Counted from the stretch's first letter, positions 1 to 9,065 are shown. The stretch: DNA of 64,000 bases from Chryseobacterium sp. 18061 (GCA_902706205.1 CACSKA010000002.1:186001-250000); one strand, 5' to 3'. Program-made: numbers and translations. The notes: generated from the letters alone by a model not told the origin.

Positions 1-1125
1 GCCGCCATCGGCTGTATCGAAACCGCGGTCGGCGGCAAATGGGGCTATCGCTGCACCGGCATGAGTTTTATCAACTTCGCCCGCGTGATGCTGGCGGCGA
101 TGGAGGGCGGACGTGACGCCACCAGCGGCGAAGTGTTCCTGCCGCAGAGGGAAGCGCTGTCGCAGGGTAATTTCGACGATTTCGAACAGATAATGGCGGC
201 CTGGGATACACAGATTCGCTATTACACCCGCAAATCGATAGAAATCGAATACGTGGTCGACACCATGCTGGAAGAAAACGTACCCGATATACTGTGCTCG
301 GCGCTGGTTGAGGACTGCATTGAGCGCGCGAAAAGCATTAAAGAAGGCGGCGCGAAGTACGACTGGGTATCTGGCCTGCAGGTAGGCATCGCCAATCTCG
401 GCAACAGCCTGGCTGCGGTGAAAAAACTGGTGTTCGAACAGGGTAGTATCGGACAACAACAGCTCGCGGCTGCGCTGGAGGATGATTTCGACGGTCTGAC
501 CCACGAACAGCTACGCCAGCGTTTAATTAACGGTGCGCCGAAATACGGCAATGACGACGACAGCGTGGATGAGCTGTTGGTGCGCGCGTATCAAACATAC
601 ATTAATGAGCTGAAGCAGTATCACAACCCACGTCACGGTCGCGGCCCGATCGGCGGGGATTACTACGCCGGAACGTCGTCGATTTCCGCGAACGTACCAT
701 TTGGTGCGGCAACCATGGCCACCCCGGATGGGCGCAAGGCACATACCCCGCTGGCGGAAGGCGCAAGCCCGGCGTCCGGCACCGACCATCTCGGCCCAAC
801 GGCGGTGATTGGATCGGTCGGGAAACTGCCGACGACGGCTATCCTCGGCGGCGTATTGTTAAATCAGAAGCTCAACCCGGCCACGCTCGATAACGACAGC
901 GACCGTCAGAAGCTTATGGCGCTGCTGCGTACCTTCTTCGAAGTGCATAAAGGCTGGCACATTCAGTACAACATCGTGTCGCGTGAAACATTGCTGGAAG
1001 CGAAGAAACACCCGGACCAGTATCGTGACCTGGTGGTGCGTGTGGCGGGCTACTCGGCGTTCTTCACTGCTCTTTCACCGGACGCGCAGGACGATATTAT
1101 CGCCCGCACAGAGCATACGTTGTAA
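1..1125 (+). CDS. ybiW: YbiW/PflF-type glycyl radical enzyme, C-terminal part (5' end outside window)
   Basis: This is the C-terminal 374 residues of a pyruvate formate-lyase-like glycyl radical enzyme; E. coli YbiW has about 810. The reading frame is open from base 1. The thiyl-radical motif G-C-I-E is encoded at 10-21 (catalytic Cys codon 13-15, Glu 19-21). The glycyl radical motif R-V-A-G-Y-S lies near the C-terminus, with the radical Gly codon at 1048-1050, so both catalytic elements are intact. The family cleaves C-C or C-O bonds anaerobically after activation by a radical-SAM activase, which in E. coli (ybiY) lies just upstream and would be outside this window. The substrate is not settled for YbiW. 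ybiV follows on the same strand, as in E. coli. Confidence 0.93.
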   Translation, partial: AAIGCIETAVGGKWGYRCTGMSFINFARVMLAAMEGGRDATSGEVFLPQREALSQGNFDDFEQIMAAWDTQIRYYTRKSIEIEYVVDTMLEENVPDILCSALVEDCIERAKSIKEGGAKYDWVSGLQVGIANLGNSLAAVKKLVFEQGSIGQQQLAAALEDDFDGLTHEQLRQRLINGAPKYGNDDDSVDELLVRAYQTYINELKQYHNPRHGRGPIGGDYYAGTSSISANVPFGAATMATPDGRKAHTPLAEGASPASGTDHLGPTAVIGSVGKLPTTAILGGVLLNQKLNPATLDNDSDRQKLMALLRTFFEVHKGWHIQYNIVSRETLLEAKKHPDQYRDLVVRVAGYSAFFTALSPDAQDDIIARTEHTL

Positions 1126-1132
1126 GGGATTT

Positions 1133-1208
1133 AATGCCGGTTGCGCTTCGCTGAGCGGCCTACAGGACCGATTTTGTAGGCCAGGCAAGCAACGCGCCGC
1201 CGGGCATT
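1133..1208. repeat. REP/BIME-like inverted repeat between ybiW and ybiV
   Basis: Two outward-related REP-like units are visible: ATGCCGG near 1134 is answered by CCGGGCAT ending at 1208, and an inner pair GGCCTACA (1157-1164) and TGTAGGCC (1175-1182) forms a second stem. This is the arrangement of the BIME elements common in enterobacterial intergenic regions. It could stabilise the ybiW mRNA 3' end or act as a transcription-end structure. Confidence 0.6.
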
Positions 1209-1304
1209 TCCTCGCATCCCCTCTTTCGAATGAAATAAATTTGTGCTCCTCGTCACATTGTAATTAGAATGTTGCTGGTCGCAGTCACAGCCAGGAGCCC
1301 TCGT

Positions 1305-2120
1305 ATGACCGTTAAAGTTATCGTCACCGATATGGACGGAACTTTTCTCAATGATGCCAAGCAGTACTCTCGCGAACGCTTTTTGGCGCAGTTCCAGCAG
1401 CTTAAGCAGCGCGGCATTGAGTTCGTTGTTGCCAGTGGTAATCAGTACTACCAGCTGATTTCCTTTTTCCCTGAAATCCGCGATCAGATTTCCTTCGTCG
1501 CCGAAAACGGTGCGCTGGTTTATCAGCATGGTCAGGAACTGTTCCACGGTGAACTGACGCGCCACGAATCCCAGGTGGTGATTGGCGAACTGCTGAAAGA
1601 TCCTCAGCTGAATTTCGTGGCCTGTGGCCTGGAAAGCGCCTACGTCAGCGATAAAGCCCCCGAAGAATTCGTTAAGCTGATGTCGAAACACTACCATCGC
1701 CTGAAGCCGGTTTCTGACTATCAGCACATTGACGACAAGATTTTCAAATTCTCTCTGAACCTGCCGGACAGCGAAATCCCACAGCTGATTGATGCCCTGC
1801 ACGTTTCGCTCGATGGAATCATGAAGCCCGTTACCAGCGGCTTCGGCTTTGTCGATTTGATTATCCCTGGCCTGCATAAAGCCAACGGTATCAGCCGTCT
1901 GTTGAAAAACTGGCAGCTTTCGCCGAGCGATTGCGTCGGCATTGGCGACAGCGGCAACGACGCCGAAATGCTGAAACTGGTGAAATACTCGTTTGCGATG
2001 GCCAATGCGGCCGACAGCATCAAAGCCATCGCTCGCTACCAGACCGACGACAACAATCACGACGGCGCGCTGAATGTTATTCAGGCCGTGCTGGATAACG
2101 CTTCCCCGTTCGACGCCTGA
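1305..2120 (+). CDS. ybiV: Sugar phosphatase YbiV (HAD superfamily, Cof-type)
   Basis: This 271-residue protein has the same length as E. coli YbiV and closely similar sequence. It is a HAD-fold phosphatase that hydrolyses sugar phosphates in the cytoplasm. HAD motif I, D-M-D-G-T, is at residues 8-12 with the nucleophilic Asp first. The late motif G-D-S-G-N-D-A that binds Mg2+ is near residue 215, and the Cof-type cap lies between them. An in-frame ATG exists at 1269, but the ATG at 1305 has AGGAG upstream and aligns with the E. coli N-terminus, so I chose 1305. It lies about 180 bp after ybiW in the same orientation. Confidence 0.95.
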   Translation: MTVKVIVTDMDGTFLNDAKQYSRERFLAQFQQLKQRGIEFVVASGNQYYQLISFFPEIRDQISFVAENGALVYQHGQELFHGELTRHESQVVIGELLKDPQLNFVACGLESAYVSDKAPEEFVKLMSKHYHRLKPVSDYQHIDDKIFKFSLNLPDSEIPQLIDALHVSLDGIMKPVTSGFGFVDLIIPGLHKANGISRLLKNWQLSPSDCVGIGDSGNDAEMLKLVKYSFAMANAADSIKAIARYQTDDNNHDGALNVIQAVLDNASPFDA

Positions 2121-2304
2121 CAAAAAGCCGGAGCGCCCTGTTCCGGCCAACATCTTGTTTATCCTGCCCAGATGTTCCCTACTTTTCTCAACATTCAGCA
2201 ACTGTGAAATGCATCAAATTATTTAACTTGCATTAACTTTGCTTTAACTTAAAGTGTCACTTGTAAGTTAAATTACTTTCGAATGAAAGATTGAGAGGTT
2301 AATC

Positions 2305-3570
2305 ATGGCGCTTACCTTTACCCGTTCAACTCTGCCTGCCGATCACAAAGCGGCTATTCGTGAAATGAAAAAAGCACTGCGCGCGCAAATTGGCGATGTG
2401 CAGGCCGTATTCGACCAGCTCACAGCACATATCGAAGCCCACGTGGCAGAGATCGATGCCCTGAAAACCAACGGGGATCCCGTCTGGCCGGTGGTGGACT
2501 ATAGCGACCTTGCCAACGGTAAGGTGACGGAGGCCCAGCGCGAGGAAATCAGACGTCGTGGCTGCGCGGTGATTAAAGGGCAATTCCCGCGCGAGCAGGC
2601 GCTGGACTGGGATCGCTCGATGCTCGACTATCTCGATCGCAATCACTTTGACACGGTGTACAAAGGGCCTGGCGATAACTTCTTCGGCACCCTGACCGCC
2701 TCGCGCCCGGAGATCTATCCGATCTACTGGTCACAGGCGCAAATGCAGGCGCGCCAGAGTAATGAAATGGCCACGGTGCAGTCTTTCCTGAATCGTCTGT
2801 GGCGTTTTGAGAGTGAAGGCAAACAGTGGTTCAACCCGGACGTGAGCGTCATTTATCCGGACCGCATTCGCCGTCGACCACCGGGTACCACGTCGAAAGG
2901 CCTCGGCGCGCATACCGATTCCGGGGCGCTGGAACGCTGGCTGCTTCCTGCCTATCAGCAGGTGTTCGCCAACGTGTTTAACGGCGACTTCACGAATTTC
3001 GATCCGTGGGATGCCGCGCACCGCACGGAAGTGGAAGAGTACACCGTGGAGAACACCACCAAGTGTTCGGTATTCCGTACCTTCCAGGGCTGGACCGCGC
3101 TGTCAGAGATGATCCCGGATCAAGGCCTGCTGCACGTGGTGCCGATTCCGGAAGCGATGGCGTACGTTCTGCTGCGTCCGTTGCTGGACGATGTGCCAGA
3201 AGATGAGCTGTGTGGCGTAGCACCGGGCCGCGTGCTGCCGATTTCCGAGCAGTGGCACCCGTTGCTGATGAAAGCGCAGACCTCCATTCCGGCGCTGGAA
3301 CCGGGGGATTCCGTGTGGTGGCACTGCGACGTTATTCACTCTGTAGCCCCTGTGACCGAGCAACAGGGCTGGGGCAACGTGATGTACATCCCTGCGGCCC
3401 CGATGTGCGATAAAAACCGGGCCTACGCGCAGAAGGTGAAAGTCGCGCTGGAAAATGGCGCGTCGCCGGGCGACTTCCCCCGGGAAGATTATGAAGCCAC
3501 GTGGGAAGACCGCTTTACCCTCAGTGATCTAAACATTCACGGGAAACGCGCGTTGGGAATGCCCGTATAG
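2305..3570 (+). CDS. ybiU: YbiU, DUF1479 protein of unknown function
   Basis: This 421-residue protein matches E. coli YbiU in length and gene context. No catalytic activity is established for it as far as I know. The sequence contains an H-x-D pair in GAHTDSG (H203, D205) and a later W-W-H-C-D-V-I-H-S segment (H340, H345). That order resembles the Fe(II)-binding H-x-D...H triad of 2-oxoglutarate-type dioxygenases, but the assignment is inference from motif order only. There is no signal peptide or membrane segment, so it should be cytoplasmic. The ATG is preceded by GAGAGG. An AT-rich 180-bp gap after ybiV leaves room for its own promoter. Confidence 0.9.
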   Translation: MALTFTRSTLPADHKAAIREMKKALRAQIGDVQAVFDQLTAHIEAHVAEIDALKTNGDPVWPVVDYSDLANGKVTEAQREEIRRRGCAVIKGQFPREQALDWDRSMLDYLDRNHFDTVYKGPGDNFFGTLTASRPEIYPIYWSQAQMQARQSNEMATVQSFLNRLWRFESEGKQWFNPDVSVIYPDRIRRRPPGTTSKGLGAHTDSGALERWLLPAYQQVFANVFNGDFTNFDPWDAAHRTEVEEYTVENTTKCSVFRTFQGWTALSEMIPDQGLLHVVPIPEAMAYVLLRPLLDDVPEDELCGVAPGRVLPISEQWHPLLMKAQTSIPALEPGDSVWWHCDVIHSVAPVTEQQGWGNVMYIPAAPMCDKNRAYAQKVKVALENGASPGDFPREDYEATWEDRFTLSDLNIHGKRALGMPV

Positions 3571-3572
3571 TG

Positions 3573-3603
3573 GCCTGTCATCAGGTGTCATTGATGGTCA
3601 GGC
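3573..3603. terminator. Hairpin between convergent ybiU and the LacI-type gene
   Basis: GCCTGTCATCA (3573-3583) pairs imperfectly with TGATGGTCAGGC (3592-3603) around an 8-base loop. It sits in the 35-bp gap between two convergent genes, so it probably serves both as a terminator or 3' end structure. No strong U-run follows, so termination strength is uncertain. Confidence 0.45.
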
Positions 3604-3605
3604 TC

Positions 3606-4679
3606 TTAATCGTCGTATAACCCTTCCCGCTCCACGGCGGTACGTCGCGTTCCCGGGCGTATTCGCCGCACCGATTCCCGCACCGCCAGGGTGCCATGCA
3701 GCAACAGCGAGCCACACGGTGCTTCCGGGCGAATCAAACGCTGTTGCAGCATCTGCACGGCTTCGGTGCCCAGTTCATCGCGCGGCACATGAATAGCGGT
3801 CAGCGGAACGTCCTGGATTGCGGCCAGATTAAAGCCGTCGATGCTCATGACTGATACATCTTGCGGCACCCGCAGCCCATGCTTTTGCAGCGCGCTTATC
3901 GTGCCAGCCGCCATAAAATCGCCGCCCACCAGAAACGCCGTCGGCAGCGATTTTCCTGCCTGCGCATCCAGCCAGGTACTGACTTTTTCCTCGGTTTCTT
4001 TGGCACTGAAGCTCGGCACCGCAATCAAATCACGCGCATCCTGAAAGCGTAAATTACCGTTCTTCCACGCTTCACGAATGCCCACCAGCCGCTGCTCCAT
4101 GGTGTAGCGCCGCAGACACATGACGTTCACTACCGCACGGTGGCCCATGTCAAACAGGTAGCTCGCAGCAAACTGGCCGATCAGCCGGTGATCCGGGGCA
4201 ATCGATGGCAGACGCATTCGTTCATCGCGGCAGTTGATCAGCACGCAAGGTTTGGCGAAATCCGCCGCCAAATCGTGAATGTGCGGATCGTCGATGCCGA
4301 GCAGAATCGCCGCCTGCGTTTCGCCTTCATTCATCCGCGCCAGAAACAGGTTGGCGTCACTGTCGTTCTCCTCCAGCGCGCAATACCGCAGGCGCACCTC
4401 ATGAGGCGATAGCGCCTTATTGATGCTCTGAATAACACGGTAATAAAAGATATCGGAACGTTCGTCAAAGGCGCGCTGTGGCGCAAACACAATCAGACTG
4501 TTGAGCAGCATTCTTCCGGCAGCCATGCCATCCATTACGCCCAGCTCTCGGGCGCAGCTCAACACCCGGTCTCGCGCCTTTTCGCTGGTATTAGCTTTGC
4601 CCGCCAGCACCCGGGAAACCGTGCTGGCAGACAGCCCGGTTCGCGTGGCAATTTCAGCGATTTTGAGCTTTTTATCCAT
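3606..4679 (-). CDS. LacI-family transcriptional regulator of the GH31/permease module
   Basis: This 357-residue repressor has an N-terminal LacI helix-turn-helix (K-I-A-E-I-A-T-R-T-G-L-S-A-S-T-V-S-R-V-L-A) in the first 30 residues, followed by a periplasmic-binding-protein-like sugar sensor domain. I use the ATG at 4679 because GGAGGT lies 11 bp upstream and the HTH then starts at the normal distance; an upstream in-frame ATG at 4757 would add 26 unlikely residues. It is divergent from an MFS permease and a GH31 glucosidase, which are its likely targets. The inducer is unknown and is probably an alpha-glucoside. No equivalent gene lies at this place in E. coli. Confidence 0.88.
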   Translation of the reverse strand: MDKKLKIAEIATRTGLSASTVSRVLAGKANTSEKARDRVLSCARELGVMDGMAAGRMLLNSLIVFAPQRAFDERSDIFYYRVIQSINKALSPHEVRLRYCALEENDSDANLFLARMNEGETQAAILLGIDDPHIHDLAADFAKPCVLINCRDERMRLPSIAPDHRLIGQFAASYLFDMGHRAVVNVMCLRRYTMEQRLVGIREAWKNGNLRFQDARDLIAVPSFSAKETEEKVSTWLDAQAGKSLPTAFLVGGDFMAAGTISALQKHGLRVPQDVSVMSIDGFNLAAIQDVPLTAIHVPRDELGTEAVQMLQQRLIRPEAPCGSLLLHGTLAVRESVRRIRPGTRRTAVEREGLYDD

Positions 4680-4705
4680 TCTGTGATCTACCTCCATTTT
4701 GCAAA

Positions 4706-4719
4706 TGAAAGAATTTTCA
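4706..4719. promoter_or_regulatory. Candidate LacI-type operator (TGAAA-N4-TTTCA)
   Basis: A 14-bp inverted repeat TGAAA GAAT TTTCA lies 26 bp upstream of the regulator start codon in the divergent intergenic region. The TGAAA/TTTCA arms fit the general look of LacI-family operators. The assignment is by position and symmetry only. Confidence 0.4.
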
Positions 4720-4721
4720 CG

Positions 4722-4776
4722 TGCATTTATCCCGCGATTTAAGGGGATAAAATGCATTCAAAGGGAGTATATCCCT
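4722..4776. promoter_or_regulatory. Paired inverted repeats in the divergent LacI/permease promoter region
   Basis: TGCATTTATCCC (4722-4733) is mirrored by GGGGATAAAATGCA (4743-4756). Just beyond lies AGGGA-N5-TCCCT (4762-4776). These symmetric elements sit about 210-260 bp upstream of the permease start at 4983 and could be further regulator sites. I could not identify a clear sigma-70 promoter for the permease by eye. Confidence 0.35.
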
Positions 4777-4982
4777 GGCTCATGAAAAAACTTGCATAAA
4801 TTGCACTATTGCCGCTCATTTTTCTGCCATACCCTAAATTGGCCTGACAACTTCCATACTAGTTATCCGGAAGATTACCAAAAGAAAACCATTAGGTTTC
4901 AAGAAAATATAAAAGCGGTATGACAACTCTCACGCTGAGATGGGTCATCTTTCCCCCTACAAACCGTCTTGTGGAGAATTCT

Positions 4983-6284
4983 ATGAGCCAAGGTATTAAT
5001 AACAATATGACGGCCAGCAAATCACGCCGCGTAGTGAAAAATCTGCGCTGGTGGGTATTGGTGCTTTTCCTTCTGGGCGTCACCGTTAACTACATCACAC
5101 GCAACTCGTTGGGCATCCTTGCGCCTGAGCTCGAAAAAGAACTCGGGATCAATAGCGCGCAATACTCTTATATTGTCGGCGCGTTCCAGCTCGCCTATAC
5201 CATTTTCCAGCCGCTGTGTGGCTGGCTGATTGACGTTATCGGTCTCAAACTCGGCTTTATGATTTGTGCGACGCTGTGGGCTATCGCCTGTATCGCGCAC
5301 GCCGGGGCCGGAAGCTGGCTGCACATGGCGATGCTGCGCTTTGGGATGGGCGCATCAGAAGCGGCGGCCACGCCTGCCAACGCCAAAACAATCGGTGAGT
5401 GGTTCCCGAAATCTGAACGCCCCGTCGCCGCCGGTTGGGCCGGGGTCGGCTTCTCCATCGGCGCGATGTTAGCCCCGCCTATCATCTACTTTGCTCATGC
5501 CTCTTTCGGCTGGCAGGGTGCGTTTATGTTTACCGGTTTTCTCGCGTTGGTGTGGGTCGTGTTGTGGTGGGCGTTCTACCACAATCCAGAACAGCACCCG
5601 AATCTGGGCAAAGAAGAGCTGGCATTCATTCAGCAGGACAATGAGCCACCGGCCGTTAAGCTGCCATTCCTCAAAGCCCTGAGCAACATTAGTAAAAACA
5701 AACGCTTCTACGGCATCGCGATCCCGGCCTTTATGGCAGAACCGGCCTGGGCGGTGATGAGTTTCTGGGTGCCGCTGTATCTGGCAAAAACCTACGGCAT
5801 GGAACTCAAGCAAATTGCCCTCTTCGCCTGGTTGCCATTCCTTGCAGCCGACCTCGGCAGCATCGCCAGCGGCTATCTGACCAAACTGTATGTCCGCGTG
5901 TTCGGCTGCACTCGCGTCAACTCCGTGGTCGCCTCCTCCGTTTCCGGCGCGTTCCTGATGCTGTCGCTGGCGATGATGGCATTTACCACTAATCCCTACG
6001 TGGCAATTGCCCTGATCTCCATCGGCGGTTTCGGCCACCAGATAATCTCCTGCATGTTGAGCGCCCTGGTGGTTGAGTCATTTGACAAAGGCCAGATGGC
6101 AACGGTGAACGGCATGCGTGGCTCCGCCGCGTGGATCGCCAGCTTTGCCTTCTCGTTAATTATTGGGGTCACTGCCGACAAAATCGGCTTTAACCCGCTG
6201 TTTATCGCCATGGGGTTCTTCGACCTGATTGGCGCTGTATTCCTGGTTGCATTTATTGCTGAACGTCGCGCCAAGCGCGCCTGA
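4983..6284 (+). CDS. MFS sugar/sugar-acid permease (ExuT-like, anion:cation symporter family)
   Basis: This 433-residue polytopic membrane protein has about 12 hydrophobic segments and resembles ExuT-type hexuronate carriers of the ACS family (N-terminal N-Y-I-T-R-N-S segment, G-x-x-x-D-x-x-G loop as G-W-L-I-D-V-I-G). An in-frame ATG at 4920 has no ribosome site, while 4983 is preceded by GGAG, so I start there. It lies 17 bp before the GH31 gene on the same strand, so the two probably form an operon that imports and then hydrolyses an alpha-glucoside or related sugar. The exact substrate cannot be read from sequence. Confidence 0.87.
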   Translation: MSQGINNNMTASKSRRVVKNLRWWVLVLFLLGVTVNYITRNSLGILAPELEKELGINSAQYSYIVGAFQLAYTIFQPLCGWLIDVIGLKLGFMICATLWAIACIAHAGAGSWLHMAMLRFGMGASEAAATPANAKTIGEWFPKSERPVAAGWAGVGFSIGAMLAPPIIYFAHASFGWQGAFMFTGFLALVWVVLWWAFYHNPEQHPNLGKEELAFIQQDNEPPAVKLPFLKALSNISKNKRFYGIAIPAFMAEPAWAVMSFWVPLYLAKTYGMELKQIALFAWLPFLAADLGSIASGYLTKLYVRVFGCTRVNSVVASSVSGAFLMLSLAMMAFTTNPYVAIALISIGGFGHQIISCMLSALVVESFDKGQMATVNGMRGSAAWIASFAFSLIIGVTADKIGFNPLFIAMGFFDLIGAVFLVAFIAERRAKRA

Positions 6285-6301
6285 TAACAGGTTTGATTAT
6301 T

Positions 6302-8668
6302 ATGAAAACGCTTAAACACTGGACATTCGAAAAACAATCCGCCCATCACGTTGAACTGACCGTTGATGGTCAGCACACCCTGTGCCTGTACATGCTGGAA
6401 GAAAATCTGTTCCGCGTGCTGCTCAAACGTCAGGGTAAACTGGCGCTCGATAAAACCTGGAGCATTGCGCCTGACCAGGACGTGCCGTGGGAAGGCCGCT
6501 CCCGTGACGATATTTCCGGGTTCAGCCTGCCATCGTGGACACTCGATAAGCAGACCGACAAACTGACCATCAGCACCTCACAGCTGCGTGTTACGGTTCA
6601 TCAGCCGCTGTGGCTCGAGTGGCACTACCGCAATGACGCGGGCGAATGGCAGTATCTGACCGGCGACCGCCCGACCAGCGCCTATCTGGTGAATGCCCAT
6701 GGCGACGGCGTGGCCCACTATCTGAAACGTCAGAAAGACGAGCGTTTCTACGGCCTCGGCGAAAAAGCGGGTGATTTACAGCGTACCGGCAAACGTTTTG
6801 AAATGCGTAACCTCGATGCGATGGGCTATAACGCTGCCAGCACCGACCCGCTGTACAAACACATCCCCTTCACCATCACCCGCCGTGATGATGTGAGCGT
6901 CGGCCTGTTCTATGACAACCTGAGCAGCAGCTGGCTTGACCTCGGTAACGAGCTCGACAACTATCACACCGCCTACCGCCGCTGGCAGGCGGAAGCAGGT
7001 GATATCGACTATTACCTGTTCACCGGCAAACGCGTGCTGGATATCACCAAAGCCTTCGTGCGCCTGACCGGGAAAACGCTGTTTGGCCCGAAATGGAGCC
7101 TGGGCTACAGCGGCTCAACCATGCATTACACCGATGCGCCGGACGCGCAAAACCAGCTGATGAACTTTATTCGCCTGTGCGACGAACACGCCATTCCGTG
7201 CGATTCTTTCCAGCTGTCGTCCGGCTACACCTCAATTAACGGCAAGCGCTACGTGTTCAACTGGAACAACGACAAAGTGCCACAGCCGAAAGTGATGAGC
7301 CAGGCGTTCCACGACGCGGGCCTCAAGCTGGCGGCCAACATTAAGCCGTGCCTGTTGCAGGATCATCCGCGCTATAACGAAGTGGCGGAGAAAGGGTTGT
7401 TCGTGCGTGATTCCGATGCGAATGCGCCTGAACGTTCGGTGTTCTGGGACGACGAAGGCTCGCATCTCGATTTCACCAACCCGGCGACTGTCGCCTGGTG
7501 GCAGGCAGGTGTGACCAGCCAATTGTTGGAAATGGGCATCGACTCGACCTGGAATGATAACAACGAATACGAAGTGTGGGATGGCGAAGCCCGCTGCCAC
7601 GGCTTCGGGAAGGAAATCGCTATCAAGCACGTGCGTCCGGTGATGCCGCTGCTGATGATGCGTGCCTCAATGGAAGCGCAGCAGCGGTTCGCGCCAGAAA
7701 AACGTCCGTACCTGATATCCCGTTCCGGCTGCGCCGGGATGCAGCGCTACGTGCAAACCTGGAGCGGCGACAATCGCACCAACTGGCAGACGCTGCGCTA
7801 CAACACCCGAATGGGCGTGGGCATGAGCCTATCCGGCCTGTATAACGTCGGTCACGATGTTGGTGGGTTCTCGGGCGATAAGCCAGACGCTGAGCTGTTC
7901 GTGCGCTGGGTGCAAAACGGCGTGATGCATCCTCGCTTTACCATTCACTCGTGGAATGACGACCAGACCGTAAACGAACCGTGGATGTATCCGGGCATCA
8001 CCCCGGCCATTCGCAGCGCAATTGAGCTGCGTTACCGTCTGCTGCCGTACCTCTACACCCTTCTGTGGCAAGCACACGCCGACGACGAGCCAATGCTGCG
8101 CCCGACCTTCCTCGATCACGAACACGATGCGCAGACCTTTGAAGAGTGCGATGACTTTATGCTGGGCCGCGACCTGCTGGTTGCCAGCGTTGTTGAAGAA
8201 GGTCAGCGTCAGCGTGCGCTCTGGCTGCCTGACAACGAAACCGGTTGGTACGATTTCTACACCGGCGAGTGGTTCTCCGGCGGTCAGCAGATTACCGTCG
8301 ATGCGCCGCTGGAAAAACTGCCGCTCCTGGTGCGTGCGGGTGCAGGTTTACCGCTGAGCGATCGCATTAAACACGTTAAGCCAGAAACCGACACCCGTCG
8401 CGAACTGAAACTGTTCCCACTGAAAGGTGTGGGTCGCGATCGCGGTATGTTGTTTGAAGATGATGGCGAAACCTGGGGCTACAAAGAGGGCAATGCGCTG
8501 TGGCTGGAGTGGGAAATGGCATGCTCCGCCAGCGTCATCAATTTGACGTTCAATCCACGCGGGGATTTCCGCCCGGCATGGAAAGCCTTGCAGGTGACGT
8601 TACCTGCGGGCGAAAAACGTCAGCTACTGATTAACGGCGAAGCCGCCAGTGAGTGGTGTCTGATGTAA
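6302..8668 (+). CDS. Glycoside hydrolase family 31 alpha-glucosidase
   Basis: This 788-residue cytoplasmic enzyme has no signal peptide. The GH31 (beta/alpha)8 catalytic domain carries the nucleophile motif S-T-W-N-D-N-N-E (D419) and the acid/base motif S-G-D-N-R (D490). Flanking beta-sandwich domains lie at the N-terminus (about residues 1-240) and after residue 640. It is predicted to hydrolyse terminal alpha-glucosidic (or alpha-xylosidic) bonds. It is the second gene after the MFS permease and is likely controlled by the divergent LacI-type regulator. I chose the ATG at 6302 over a TTG at 6293. A strong terminator follows at 8730. Confidence 0.93.
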   Translation: MKTLKHWTFEKQSAHHVELTVDGQHTLCLYMLEENLFRVLLKRQGKLALDKTWSIAPDQDVPWEGRSRDDISGFSLPSWTLDKQTDKLTISTSQLRVTVHQPLWLEWHYRNDAGEWQYLTGDRPTSAYLVNAHGDGVAHYLKRQKDERFYGLGEKAGDLQRTGKRFEMRNLDAMGYNAASTDPLYKHIPFTITRRDDVSVGLFYDNLSSSWLDLGNELDNYHTAYRRWQAEAGDIDYYLFTGKRVLDITKAFVRLTGKTLFGPKWSLGYSGSTMHYTDAPDAQNQLMNFIRLCDEHAIPCDSFQLSSGYTSINGKRYVFNWNNDKVPQPKVMSQAFHDAGLKLAANIKPCLLQDHPRYNEVAEKGLFVRDSDANAPERSVFWDDEGSHLDFTNPATVAWWQAGVTSQLLEMGIDSTWNDNNEYEVWDGEARCHGFGKEIAIKHVRPVMPLLMMRASMEAQQRFAPEKRPYLISRSGCAGMQRYVQTWSGDNRTNWQTLRYNTRMGVGMSLSGLYNVGHDVGGFSGDKPDAELFVRWVQNGVMHPRFTIHSWNDDQTVNEPWMYPGITPAIRSAIELRYRLLPYLYTLLWQAHADDEPMLRPTFLDHEHDAQTFEECDDFMLGRDLLVASVVEEGQRQRALWLPDNETGWYDFYTGEWFSGGQQITVDAPLEKLPLLVRAGAGLPLSDRIKHVKPETDTRRELKLFPLKGVGRDRGMLFEDDGETWGYKEGNALWLEWEMACSASVINLTFNPRGDFRPAWKALQVTLPAGEKRQLLINGEAASEWCLM

Positions 8669-8729
8669 TCTTTGCGAGGCGCTCTCAACCGGGAGCGGCT
8701 GAGTAAAGCATGTCCAGCTGTAACAAAGT

Positions 8730-8762
8730 ACGCCACGGGTGTAATCGCTCGTGGCGTTTTTT
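8730..8762 (+). terminator. Intrinsic terminator after the GH31 gene
   Basis: A perfect 8-bp stem ACGCCACG / CGTGGCGT with a 12-base loop is followed by a run of T residues. It lies 60 bp after the GH31 stop codon and closes the permease-glucosidase unit. Confidence 0.85.
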
Positions 8763-8812
8763 ATGCGCCGGTTATAACGTAAGAGTGCCCTTCCCCTAGC
8801 GGAATTCACACA

Positions 8813-9055
8813 ATGAAAGTACTGGCTGCTGTTGTTGTTGCATTGACTCTCTGTTCCACCAGCGCGATGGCATTTCAGGAGAAACCTTCGCCTGAAATCG
8901 CCGCGGCGTCGGGTACGACGAAACCCACGGCCATCAGCCGTTTTTCTGGCGATGATAACGACGGTACGATTATCCAGGCTTACGGACCGGGAACCTTCAC
9001 CAGCGCGCCGACCACCAGCAACGGTTATCCCGTTCCTGTACCTCATCATCATTAA
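8813..9055 (+). CDS. Small secreted protein of unknown function (80 aa)
   Basis: This short protein begins with a typical Sec signal peptide: basic start, hydrophobic core, then A-M-A before a predicted cut at residue 20. The mature part is about 60 residues, rich in Gly, Ser, Thr and Pro, without Cys, and ends in H-H-H. It should be periplasmic or exported. I do not recognise a family. It lies between two strong terminators, so it is probably a single-gene transcript with a promoter in 8763-8800. The His tail and D-D-N-D segment might bind metal, but this is a guess. Confidence 0.72.
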   Translation: MKVLAAVVVALTLCSTSAMAFQEKPSPEIAAASGTTKPTAISRFSGDDNDGTIIQAYGPGTFTSAPTTSNGYPVPVPHHH

Positions 9056-9065
9056 ATTCGTTCTC

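Noticed and set aside
1131..2201. 356-residue minus-strand ORF opposite ybiV
   Set aside because: It is a shadow of the conserved ybiV coding frame, with no good start and no recognisable domain.
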